A stretch of 64,000 nucleotides of DNA from NCBI GenBank assembly GCA_023443745.1, contig JAEZTB010000042.1, positions 248,001-312,000 on the forward strand, in the 5' to 3' direction. This DNA comes from Bacillota bacterium. Lineage in GTDB: Bacteria > Bacillota > Clostridia > DSM-8532. Of the stretch, positions 25,976 through 33,934 are shown one piece after another. How positions within the stretch are numbered: position 1 is the stretch's first letter; each line of letters begins with the position of its first letter. The position numbers were made by a program, and so were the translations under genes. Below the pieces are notes generated by a model, which worked only from the letters and a program-made list of their open reading frames with translations, was not told where the DNA came from and made no database searches.

Positions 25976-27920
25976 ATGACATGTATGAAAGCGGAATATC
26001 TCGAAAAAATCTATGCAGGCTGGCTCGCTAAGATCATTGGTATCCGGCTTGGTGCACCCATTGAGGGCTGGACCTACGAGAAAATCAAAAACGTCTATGG
26101 AGAGATTGACTGCTATCCCGTTGACTATAAGAAAAACTTTGCAGCCGACGACGATAGCAATGGCCCGTTGTTTTTTCTTCGTGCGCTGGAGGACGGCAAA
26201 ACTGGCTTTGATCTTACAGCGCAAGCTGTGGGTGAAGCGCTGCTCAATTATGCACCCTTTGAGCATGGCTTCTTCTGGTGGGGCGGATATGGCAAATCCA
26301 CCGAACATACCGCATATCTCAACCTGCGCAATGGTATTACAGCCCCAAAAAGCGGTAGCATTGAGCAAAATGGAAGTGCTGTTGCCGAGCAAATTGGCGG
26401 ACAAATTTTCATTGATTCATGGGGTCTTGTAACCCCCGGAAATCCTGACCTCGCTGCAAAATACGCTGAAAAAGCGGCCAGCGTTACCCATGGAGGCAAT
26501 GGTGTATACGGAGGCATCTTCATTGCGGCTTGCATCAGCCACGCCTTTGATGAGCCAGACATCCGTGCCATTATCGAAAAAGGACTTTCCTACATACCCG
26601 GTGATTGTGAGTATACAAGGGTCGTGCGGGTGGGATACTGACTGCAATGTTGGAAACATCGCAACCATTATGGGTGTGCGCGGGGGCCTTGCCGCTATCA
26701 ACTACCACAAATGGCGTCGGCCCATTAACGACTTTCTTGTCTGCTCCAGTGTAGTGGGGTCATTAAATATCATGGATATTCCCTATGGAGCCAGTTATAT
26801 AGCAAAGTTGGCTTGGAATCTGGCAGGAGAAGAGCTGCCAGAGCCATGGAAAAAAATTATTAATGAGCGAATCGACAGCTGTCACTTTGAGTATCCCGGT
26901 TCAACACATGCCATGCGAGTGAGGGTGGAGCATTCACCCCTAACACCGGAATATGAGCTGAGGAACTCGGATGAGACCGCCTATACCGGCAACCGATCAC
27001 TTAAAGCAATGGTTAAACCGCTTCCTTCCGGCGGACGAGTTTACCTCTACAAAAAAACCTATTATAAACCCGAAGAATTCCATAACAGCCGATACGATCC
27101 CAGCTTCTCACCGCTGCTTTACCCTGGTCAGACTATTCATGGCAGCGTATTGCTTCCAGATTACGCGGACGGCTGTTCTGTAAGGCTGTATGCTCATAAT
27201 GCCACCACCGATCAGGTGGTTGAAGGCGAGCCTGTCACTCTTGGAAAAGGGAATTGGACGACTCTCTCTCTGACCTTACCTCATATTGAAGCCGGAATGC
27301 TGGACGAGGCAGGCTTTGTGTTTGACATGCATAACGACCAGAACGTACCCATGGAATTGAACTGTTTTATCGATGATCTTTATTTCGATGGCAAACCGGA
27401 CTACACCATTGACTTTTCAAAGGTAGAGGAGGAAATCTGGACCCCTCTGCACCGAGAAATCAGCCAATTCACCAAACTTAAGGGGCTGTTTTATCTGGAA
27501 GGCGGCAAGGTGCATCTCTCCTGTGCGGATTTTGCAGAGGCTTATACCGGCCGTCACGACTGGGATAATTATACAGCCGAGTTTACTCTGACTCCGCTCA
27601 CCGGTACCCACCATATGATGAATGTTCGGGTACAAGGAGCTAGCCGTTCCTATGCAGTGGGCTTGTCCGAAAATGGTAAGCTAGGACTTTTCAAGAATGA
27701 AAATGGATACCGCAAATTGATGGAAGTCGATTTTGCATGGGAGCTCAGAAAGAAATACACAATTGCAGCCACCGTCTGTGGCGCTGATATTTTAATATCA
27801 AACGAAGGCCGAGAATTACTTCGCTTTACTGACAAAGAAGACCCCTATTTAACGGGAGCTTTAGGCATCTCGGTTCAGAAAGGCAGTCATTGTAGCTATA
27901 GCAGCATTAAAATCCACTAA
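25976..27920 (+). pseudogene. ADP-ribosylglycohydrolase-family gene with an internal deletion and frameshift
   Basis: The ATG at 25976 has a good AGGAGG site. The first 218 codons encode the N-terminal part of an ADP-ribosylglycohydrolase-like protein (KIIGIRLGAPIEGW, THGGNGVYGGIF). At about 26620 the frame shifts: the text jumps from EYTRVVR to CGWDTDCNVGN in another frame, skipping the stretch of several dozen residues that normally separates these motifs. The rest is open to 27920 and adds a long beta-rich C-terminal region resembling a LamG/DUF1080-type carbohydrate-binding module. Metal-site Asp residues are present on both sides of the scar. A sequencing error alone would not explain the missing block. 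Confidence 0.8.
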
Positions 27921-28025
27921 ATTGCTTCACTCCCGGCTGCCGGACGGAACCGCGGTGAGGCCATGAATGATAAAAATAAAAGCTACCGAAATTTACCGAG
28001 TTGATGAAACCTCCTGGTAAAACAA

Positions 28026-28063
28026 AATCCTCAAAAGTCTTAATTTCAAGCCTTTTGAGGATT
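28026..28063 (-). terminator. Terminator of the tRNA operon
   Basis: AATCCTCAAAAG (28026-28037) pairs with CTTTTGAGGATT (28052-28063), a perfect 12-bp stem followed on the minus strand by TTGTTTT. The 150 bp between the pseudogene end (27920) and the first tRNA holds nothing else I can support. Confidence 0.9.
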
Positions 28064-28069
28064 CTATTT

Positions 28070-28144
<75 letters not shown>

Positions 28145-28200
28145 ATATTCAAGAACCGCAGAAGATACATCTTCCGATATACTCCCCTGCGGTTCTTTAG

Positions 28201-28275
28201 TGGAGCGGGATACGAGATTCGGACTCGCGACTTTCACCTTGGCAAGGTGACACTCTACCACTGAGTTAATCCCGC
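28201..28275 (-). tRNA. tRNA-Gly (GCC)
   Basis: 75 nt, acceptor GCGGGAT with ATCCCGC, anticodon loop TTGCCAA (GCC), T-loop GTCCGAAT, encoded CCA. Fourth gene of the operon. Confidence 0.96.
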
Positions 28276-28304
28276 ATATGGATTTTTGCTTTACCAAAAA
28301 TCCT

Positions 28305-28380
<76 letters not shown>

Positions 28381-28384
28381 AAAA

Positions 28385-28461
28385 TGGCGACCCGGAAGGG
28401 GCTCGAACCCTCGACCTCTAGCGTGACAGGCTAGCGTTCTAACCAACTGAACTACCGGGCC
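28385..28461 (-). tRNA. tRNA-Asp (GTC)
   Basis: 77 nt, acceptor GGCCCGG with CCGGGTC, anticodon loop CTGTCAC (GTC), T-loop GTTCGAGC, encoded CCA. Second gene of the operon. Confidence 0.96.
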
Positions 28462-28465
28462 ACAA

Positions 28466-28541
28466 TGGTGGGAACAATAGGGATCGAACCTATGACATCC
28501 TGCTTGTAAGGCAGACGCTCTCCCAGCTGAGCTATGCTCCC
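28466..28541 (-). tRNA. tRNA-Val (TAC)
   Basis: 76 nt, acceptor GGGAGCA with TGTTCCC, anticodon loop CTTACAA (TAC), T-loop GTTCGATC, encoded CCA. First gene of the operon, about 40 bp after the promoter's -10. Confidence 0.97.
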
Positions 28542-28581
28542 ATACTATCTTGTTTTGCGCCACATCACTCGCGGCTTTTAC

Positions 28582-28610
28582 AGTATACAAAATCCCGTCG
28601 ATCATGTCAA
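28582..28610 (-). promoter_or_regulatory. Sigma-A promoter of the tRNA operon
   Basis: TTGACA (28605-28610) and TATACT (28582-28587) on the minus strand with a 17-bp spacer, upstream of tRNA-Val. The roughly 350-bp gap from here to the rubredoxin gene contains, apart from this, only the hairpin at 28791-28834. Confidence 0.85.
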
Positions 28611-28790
28611 GTTCTTTTTCAAATTTTTTTGAATGTCTATTTATGCCATTCCACGCCACATCTTGTCAAAAAAGAGCCTTACTATAAAATAGAAGCAACT
28701 TTAGGCAAATAGGCCTAAAAAGCCCTTTATGGAGGATAACAGACTATGGCTTGCTATAGCACACCATAAGTCTCGACCTGCATACGCAAA

Positions 28791-28834
28791 ACCCCGGCAG
28801 AAGGCACTGATGTTCTCAAGCGCATCACCGGGGT
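28791..28834. terminator. Hairpin downstream of the rubredoxin gene
   Basis: ACCCCGG (28791-28797) pairs with CCGGGGT (28828-28834), and an inner TGATG/CATCA pair extends the structure. On the minus strand it is followed by TTTTG. It probably ends the rubredoxin transcript; on the plus strand a T7 run also follows. Confidence 0.6.
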
Positions 28835-28888
28835 CGTTAATTTTTTTGAATTACATTATGGAGCCTCTTGAAGCTCTTTCAGAATGCC

Positions 28889-29047
28889 TCAGGCTTTCTC
28901 AAACATATCCTTGCCTACGCCGCAATCCGGGCAAACCCAATCTTCCGGAAGATCCTCAAAAGCTGTGCCAGGTTCAATACCTGCATCAGGATCCCCTACC
29001 TCCGGATCATATTCATAGCCGCAAATGGTGCATACCCACTTTTCCAT
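28889..29047 (-). CDS. Rubredoxin
   Basis: A 52-residue iron protein: one Fe bound by two CxxC knuckles, [10 protein letters not shown] near the N-terminus and CPDCGVGKD near the C-terminus. The length and the conserved Trp/Phe core ([12 protein letters not shown]) are typical. It shuttles electrons to rubrerythrins and other oxygen- or peroxide-reducing enzymes in anaerobes; a reverse rubrerythrin is encoded at 43604. The ATG has AAAGGAG upstream. It is its own transcription unit. Confidence 0.96.
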   Translation of the reverse strand: MEKWVCTICGYEYDPEVGDPDAGIEPGTAFEDLPEDWVCPDCGVGKDMFEKA

Positions 29048-29221
29048 ACTTGACTCCTTTCATCAACTTATTTTTTTGGTAATTTAATTGTAGCTGTGTT
29101 ATAAGACCTTTACAATATATTACCTAAGTGTTGATTTATTTACCACCGTGGTCCAAGTTTAAAACTTGTATTTGACTTCAGCCTTTTAAATTTGAAAGTA
29201 TTAAGAATAGAACTCGATGGA

Positions 29222-29842
29222 TTAGTTGAACTGCGATAGAGAAAAAGAATCCCGGAAGGTTAGGGACGAATACTCGTTAAAAGCCATATGGAGTCCTCGT
29301 GCTATGATGTCGGCCATTTTCATGACCACGGAAAGCCGTGTACTCTGAAGGACCAGAAAGTCCATGAATCCTCCTGTGTTGACTACACCTGTAATGTGCA
29401 TGTCGCCAACGGCAGGAAGTTCTTTTTTAAGTCCTGCACCAGGTTTGATAGGCCCCTGACCTACAGAAATGCAGCCCACATGGTCTAAAATCCCGAGGGA
29501 AGCATCAATAGCCACTATATACGCTTTGGGATGAGCTTCAACAGCCTTTAAAAGCGTTTCTTCGAGATTTCTGGCATGAACCGGATTTTCCAGCGTACCG
29601 AAGACGTGAACACCCGTCAATTTCCACTTGACCAGCATATCGCCCACAAGAGGGCCCAAGGAGTCGCCTGTTGAACGGTCTGTTCCGATGCACATGACCA
29701 CGACGGGGCGTTCCTGGGCAGCAATCATTTTGTACTTTAATCCGGAGATTTCCATTGTATCTGATACAGCTCTTGCCACTTTAAAAGCGGCAAATTTATC
29801 GTCTGACTTAAAATATCCCTTAACGTCCAAACAAACACGCAA
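29222..29842 (-). CDS. yyaC: YyaC-family sporulation protein
   Basis: A protein of about 206 residues with the YyaC signature (VVMCIGTDRSTGDSLGPLVG, YIVAIDASLG, VGDMHITGVVNTGGFMD), related to the GPR spore-protease fold. Members occur only in endospore formers. The start is uncertain: the open frame begins at a TTG at 29842 immediately after GGAAGGG, and no nearby ATG exists until residue 30. A good forespore sigma-F-type promoter lies just upstream. This gene is the best evidence that the organism sporulates. Confidence 0.88.
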   Translation of the reverse strand: MRVCLDVKGYFKSDDKFAAFKVARAVSDTMEISGLKYKMIAAQERPVVVMCIGTDRSTGDSLGPLVGDMLVKWKLTGVHVFGTLENPVHARNLEETLLKAVEAHPKAYIVAIDASLGILDHVGCISVGQGPIKPGAGLKKELPAVGDMHITGVVNTGGFMDFLVLQSTRLSVVMKMADIIARGLHMAFNEYSSLTFRDSFSLSQFN

Positions 29843-29874
29843 CCCTTCCGCAATTCACGAATACTCAGTTAATA

Positions 29875-29902
29875 AGTATTCCCGCTGCCTGTCCCAATAT
29901 GC
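29875..29902 (-). promoter_or_regulatory. Candidate sigma-F (forespore) promoter of yyaC
   Basis: On the minus strand GCATA (29898-29902), 14 bp, then GGGAATACT (29875-29883), which matches the sigma-F -10 pattern GGnnAnAnT. Expected transcription start is about 25 bp before the yyaC frame. Assignment rests on the motif and on the family's role in sporulation. Confidence 0.55.
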
Positions 29903-29951
29903 AGGTGACAGCTCAAGCATTAGCGATACTTTTTTATGGGTCGAGGCTTGT

Positions 29952-29976
29952 GGTGCGTTTTCAATAAAAACGCACC
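29952..29976 (-). terminator. Terminator downstream of tex
   Basis: GGTGCGTTTT (29952-29961) with AAAACGCACC (29967-29976), 5-nt loop, just beyond the tex stop codon. It separates tex from yyaC. Confidence 0.75.
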
Positions 29977-30002
29977 TCTTTTGCGGAAGGGTTAAAAATC
30001 GG

Positions 30003-32159
30003 TCATTTTATTCCTTTCATGGAAAGAGATATGCGCTTTCTCTGTGCATCAACCTCCAAAACCCGTACCTTTACAATATCGCCTACTGAAACGACCTCCA
30101 TGGGATTTCTCACAAAGCGGTCACAGAGCTCGGAGACATGAACAAGCCCATCCTGATGCACCCCGATATCCACAAACGCCCCAAAATCCACAACATTTCG
30201 GACTGTTCCATCCAATATCATATTGGGCTTTAAATCAGCGATATCCAGCACATCCTCAGATAATAAGGGCGGCGGAAGCTCATCTCTGGGGTCACGTCCG
30301 GGCTTTAAAAGTTCGTTGATCATATCATTGAGGGTGGGCACACCAACGCCAATGGCGACCGCAACCCTTTCCACTCCAAGCTTTTCAACCTCATTCCTTA
30401 ACGAACTCAATCTCTTTTCCTGGACATCGTCCAGAGTATGCCCCGTAAGCTTCAAAAGCGCTTTACAAGCCTCATAGGACTCGGGGTGCACGGAAGTATT
30501 GTCCAGGATATTGGAGGCTTCGGGGATTCTTAAAAATCCGGCGCACTGCTCGAAGGATTTCTCTCCGAGCTTTTTAACCTTCAAAAGCTCTTTTCGTGAT
30601 TTAAAGCTTCCGTTGGTCTCCCGGAAATCCACAATATTGTTGGCCACCGATGAGTTGATGCCGGCCACATAGGACAAGAGCGAGGGCGAAGCCGTATTGA
30701 GATCCACCCCAACACTGTTGACACAGCTCTCAACTACACCGGAAAGGGCCTCTCCCAGCCTTTTCTGGTTCATATCATGCTGGTATTGGCCCACTCCGAT
30801 GGCCTTGGGATCAATCTTAACCAGCTCGGCAAGAGGATCCTGCAAACGTCTTGCAATGGAAACCGCACTTCTGAGAGAAACATCGAACTCAGGGAATTCT
30901 TCGGCTGCAAGCTTGGAGGCTGAATAAACCGAGGCTCCCGCTTCGCTGACAACCATATACCGAACCTTTTTGTCCAAGGTCTTAATAACTCCGGCCACAA
31001 AGATCTCGGATTCTCTGGAAGCCGTACCATTGCCGATGGCGATAATATCCACGTCATGCTTGGCAATCAGTGCCTTGAGCGTTGCTGTGGCTTCGGCTAC
31101 CTTATTCTGAGGTGGAGTGGGATAAATGACGCCGGTATGCAGCACCCTGCCGGTTTCTGTTACTACGGCCAGCTTACAACCCGTTCTGTATGCCGGATCC
31201 AGCCCCAATACCACTCTCCCCTTGACAGGCGGCTGTAAAAGAAGATTTCTTAAATTCTCAGAAAATACCTTTATGGCCTGCTCCGATGCAGCCTCAGTAA
31301 GGCTTCCTCTGATTTCATTCTCGATGGATGGTGCTATCAGGCGATCATAGGCATCCTCCACGACCTTTTCAATAACTTCCTTGAAAATTGAACCCGTCTT
31401 TGAAAGCGTACGGTTCTTGAGCCAATCCTGGATTCTCGCCGCTGGAGCCTCAAGCTTTACCGAAAGAAATTCTTCCTTCTCCCCCCTGTCAATGGCTAAA
31501 ACTCTGTGGGGAGCAATTTTGAAAACGGGCTCCTTAAAATCGTAGTACATACGGTAAGGGGAATCCTCTTCCTTCTTAGCGACAGTTATTAAAGTCCCTT
31601 CCTTGAAAGTAAGCTCCCGTACAGCTCTTCGGTATTCAGCATTGTCGGATACCGTTTCGGCAATGATATCCATGGCCCCCTGAAGAGCCTCCTCAGCTGT
31701 GTTGACGCCTTTTTCCATGTCTATAAACTCTGAGGCCAATGTCAAAACATCGCCCTTCATGAGCTTCTGGGCGTAAATCATAACGGCCAGCGGCTCAAGG
31801 CCTTTCTCGCGGGCAATGGATGCCCGGGTTCGGCGCTTGGGCTTGAAGGGACGATAGATATCTTCAATCTCCTGAAGAGTGGCAGCCTTGCCCAGGCTAT
31901 TTGAAAGCTCCTCAGTGAGCATCCCCTGAGCCTCTATAAGGCGACGTACCTCCTCACGGCGGTTTTCCAGGTTTCTTAAATAAACCAGACGGTCATGGAG
32001 CTCCCTTAAAACCTGATCATCCAGACCACCTGTCACTTCCTTACGGTAACGTGCAATAAAAGGAATGGTATTGCCTTCGTCTATAAGCTTAACGGTGCTG
32101 TCAACCTGGGATTGCTTGATTGATAGCTCTCTTGAAAGTCTCGAAAGTATATCTGCCAT
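30003..32159 (-). CDS. tex: Tex-family RNA-binding transcriptional accessory protein
   Basis: A 718-residue cytosolic protein. Order of parts: N-terminal helical Tex domain (EGNTIPFIARYRKEVTGGLDD), YqgF/RNase H-like domain (VVLGLDPAYRTGCKLAVV), helix-hairpin-helix region (LNTASPSLLSYVAGIN), and a C-terminal S1 RNA-binding domain (VRNVVDFGAFVDIGVHQDGLVHVSEL, split here across its core). Tex is linked to transcription and nucleic-acid handling in stress and toxin expression; the precise role is unclear. The length is normal and the ATG follows GGAGGA. Confidence 0.96.
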   Translation of the reverse strand: MADILSRLSRELSIKQSQVDSTVKLIDEGNTIPFIARYRKEVTGGLDDQVLRELHDRLVYLRNLENRREEVRRLIEAQGMLTEELSNSLGKAATLQEIEDIYRPFKPKRRTRASIAREKGLEPLAVMIYAQKLMKGDVLTLASEFIDMEKGVNTAEEALQGAMDIIAETVSDNAEYRRAVRELTFKEGTLITVAKKEEDSPYRMYYDFKEPVFKIAPHRVLAIDRGEKEEFLSVKLEAPAARIQDWLKNRTLSKTGSIFKEVIEKVVEDAYDRLIAPSIENEIRGSLTEAASEQAIKVFSENLRNLLLQPPVKGRVVLGLDPAYRTGCKLAVVTETGRVLHTGVIYPTPPQNKVAEATATLKALIAKHDVDIIAIGNGTASRESEIFVAGVIKTLDKKVRYMVVSEAGASVYSASKLAAEEFPEFDVSLRSAVSIARRLQDPLAELVKIDPKAIGVGQYQHDMNQKRLGEALSGVVESCVNSVGVDLNTASPSLLSYVAGINSSVANNIVDFRETNGSFKSRKELLKVKKLGEKSFEQCAGFLRIPEASNILDNTSVHPESYEACKALLKLTGHTLDDVQEKRLSSLRNEVEKLGVERVAVAIGVGVPTLNDMINELLKPGRDPRDELPPPLLSEDVLDIADLKPNMILDGTVRNVVDFGAFVDIGVHQDGLVHVSELCDRFVRNPMEVVSVGDIVKVRVLEVDAQRKRISLSMKGIK

Positions 32160-32252
32160 ATGATCCTCCTCTATTTTCAGTGTTCTCCAAGTCCTCCTTT
32201 ACTCTACAATGCTTTCAGGGGGTTGTAAACCTCCTTAACCGAATTTTACCTC

Positions 32253-32281
32253 TTTACATCGAACATATGTTCTTTTATAAT
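32253..32281 (+). promoter_or_regulatory. dinB promoter with LexA (SOS) box in the spacer
   Basis: TTTACA (32253-32258) and TATAAT (32276-32281), 17-bp spacer. The spacer holds CGAACATATGTTCT (32260-32273), a perfect fit to the Gram-positive LexA box CGAACRNRYGTTYC core. LexA binding would block RNA polymerase directly. Confidence 0.88.
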
Positions 32282-32398
32282 AAGATTACACTGCTTCGTC
32301 AGGGGCATATAGTCTTATTGAATCGTCAGGTCGGGCTAATGGGCAGGGCGATATAATAGAGTCATGACATCGTTTTTGTGCTAGGCTGGAGGATTTTT

Positions 32399-33658
32399 AT
32401 GGACACTGGAAGGGGCGGGAACCGCACTATTTTACACATTGATGTGAATTCCGCTTATTTGAGCTGGGAGGCGGTCTATCGCCTTCAGCACGGTGCCACG
32501 TCAGATCTTCGGGAAATACCAAGCGTGGTAGGGGGTAATGAGGAAAGCCGTCACGGAATTGTACTGGCTAAATCTATTCCTGCAAAAAAATTTGGCATTC
32601 ATACGGGCGAGGTTTTATGGCAGGCCAGAAGCAAATGCCCCAACCTTGTGGTTCTGCCTCCTGATTATTCGCTATACATTCAGTGTTCCAACGCGCTCAT
32701 GGATTTATTAAGCAAATATTCACCGCTTATTGAAAGATATTCCATTGACGAATGCTTTCTTGACATCACCGAGTCCTTGCAGCAGCAAGATCCGCTGGAA
32801 TTTGCCAAAGGAATCTCAAAACGCATTAAAACGGAGCTGGGCTTTACGGTTAATATCGGCGTGTCCACCAATAAGCTTCTGGCCAAGATGGCCTCGGAGC
32901 TGGAGAAACCCGATAAGGTACACACTCTGTTTCCCCAGGAGATTCCCAAAAAAATGTGGCCTCTATCGGTTAAGGAGCTCTTCATGGTAGGGCGGAGTAC
33001 GGCCCCCCGGCTTTACAGACTCAATATTTTCTCCATTGGCCAACTGGCCCATGCCGACCCTCAATTTCTCACGGCTCATTTTAAGAGCTTCGGGAAGGTG
33101 CTTTGGCAATACGCCCATGGCCTTGACGATTCACCCGTCAACCCTTTTGGAAATGAAGCCAAGGGCATTGGCAACTCCACCACAACCCCCTTTGACGTGG
33201 ATAATGAGAAGGAGGCCTTTCTCTATCTTCTGTCCCTTGTGGAGACAGCTTCGAGCCGCTTAAGGAATGCACGGCTGCTGGCCCGGGTAGTTTCAGTTTC
33301 AATAAGGAAAAGCGATTTGAGCTTTTTCTCTCATCAGAGGAGGCTCTTTACGCCTACCGATAATACCGATACTCTTTTCAAAACGGCCAGGGCGCTTTTT
33401 CGGGAGCTCTGGGATGGCGGGCCCTTAAGGCATTTCGGAGTGGCTTTTTCAGCCCTTTGCAATGATCAATTCTGCCAGACATCCCTTTTTGATGAAGCCT
33501 GGCTCTTGAGAAAAAAGGCCCTGGATTCCAGTATCGACGCTATTCGCCTGCATTTTGGAAGCACATCGGTGGTACGGGGCAGCTTTATCAACTCAGGGAT
33601 CCCTCCTCTTACAGGCGGTGTAGTAGAGGATTTCCCCGGCATGCGCAGCCTGCTTTGA
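32399..33658 (+). CDS. dinB: Y-family DNA polymerase IV (translesion)
   Basis: A 419-residue translesion polymerase. The palm has the metal-binding HIDVNSAYLSWE and the SIDECFLD motif (Asp and Glu catalytic), followed by fingers, thumb (VGRSTAPRLYRLNIFSIGQLA, helix-hairpin-helix) and the C-terminal little-finger domain. I start at the ATG at 32399 after GGAGGA rather than the upstream GTG. The gene is controlled by a LexA box. A small conserved protein follows 15 bp downstream. Confidence 0.95.
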   Translation: MDTGRGGNRTILHIDVNSAYLSWEAVYRLQHGATSDLREIPSVVGGNEESRHGIVLAKSIPAKKFGIHTGEVLWQARSKCPNLVVLPPDYSLYIQCSNALMDLLSKYSPLIERYSIDECFLDITESLQQQDPLEFAKGISKRIKTELGFTVNIGVSTNKLLAKMASELEKPDKVHTLFPQEIPKKMWPLSVKELFMVGRSTAPRLYRLNIFSIGQLAHADPQFLTAHFKSFGKVLWQYAHGLDDSPVNPFGNEAKGIGNSTTTPFDVDNEKEAFLYLLSLVETASSRLRNARLLARVVSVSIRKSDLSFFSHQRRLFTPTDNTDTLFKTARALFRELWDGGPLRHFGVAFSALCNDQFCQTSLFDEAWLLRKKALDSSIDAIRLHFGSTSVVRGSFINSGIPPLTGGVVEDFPGMRSLL

Positions 33659-33673
33659 AAGGAGTGACAGCTT

Positions 33674-33934
33674 GTGAAAGTTCTTATGAAAACCGTTGAT
33701 ATGATCTTCTTAAGTACCAGCGAGGGGGCTATCACCCCTCTTAAATTTCGCTTTACAGAAGGCGATCAAGCCACCACTATCCGGATTGACCGCATCATCG
33801 AGCGGAAGGAAGAGAAGCTTGCCGGAAACCGCATGCTTGTTTTTACTGTCCAGAGCGTCCTTAACGGCATCGAGCGTATCTTTGAGATGAAATATGAAAT
33901 CCAGAGCTTTAAATGGTATCTTTATAAGCTCTAG
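33674..33934 (+). CDS. Conserved hypothetical protein downstream of dinB
   Basis: An 86-residue soluble protein beginning with GTG after GGAG. Recognisable features are TVDMIFLSTSEGAITPLKFR and the central IDRIIERKEEKLAGNRMLVF; I know no named domain for it, though from memory similar small proteins follow dinB genes in other Clostridia. It sits in the SOS transcript and may assist translesion synthesis, by analogy to the YolD-type partners of Bacillus Y-polymerases, although I see no YolD motif. Its stop codon overlaps the stop of the convergent GH2 gene. Confidence 0.75.
   Translation: MKVLMKTVDMIFLSTSEGAITPLKFRFTEGDQATTIRIDRIIERKEEKLAGNRMLVFTVQSVLNGIERIFEMKYEIQSFKWYLYKL

Larger units (their letters stand above)
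29841..29993. repeat. Pair of 13-bp inverted repeats flanking the yyaC promoter
   Basis: AACCCTTCCGCAA at 29841-29853 and its exact reverse complement TTGCGGAAGGGTT at 29981-29993, 127 bp apart. The segment between contains the yyaC promoter candidate, the tex terminator and the dyad GAATACT/AGTATTC. The left copy doubles as the yyaC ribosome-binding site. Confidence 0.5.

Noticed and set aside
28729..29082. Plus-strand frame opposite rubredoxin
   Set aside because: It is antisense to a complete 52-residue rubredoxin with both CxxC knuckles and a good ribosome site.
29154..29168. CAAGTTT-A-AAACTTG palindrome upstream of rubredoxin
   Set aside because: It is short and AT-rich with no promoter fit I could confirm; not strong enough to list as an operator.
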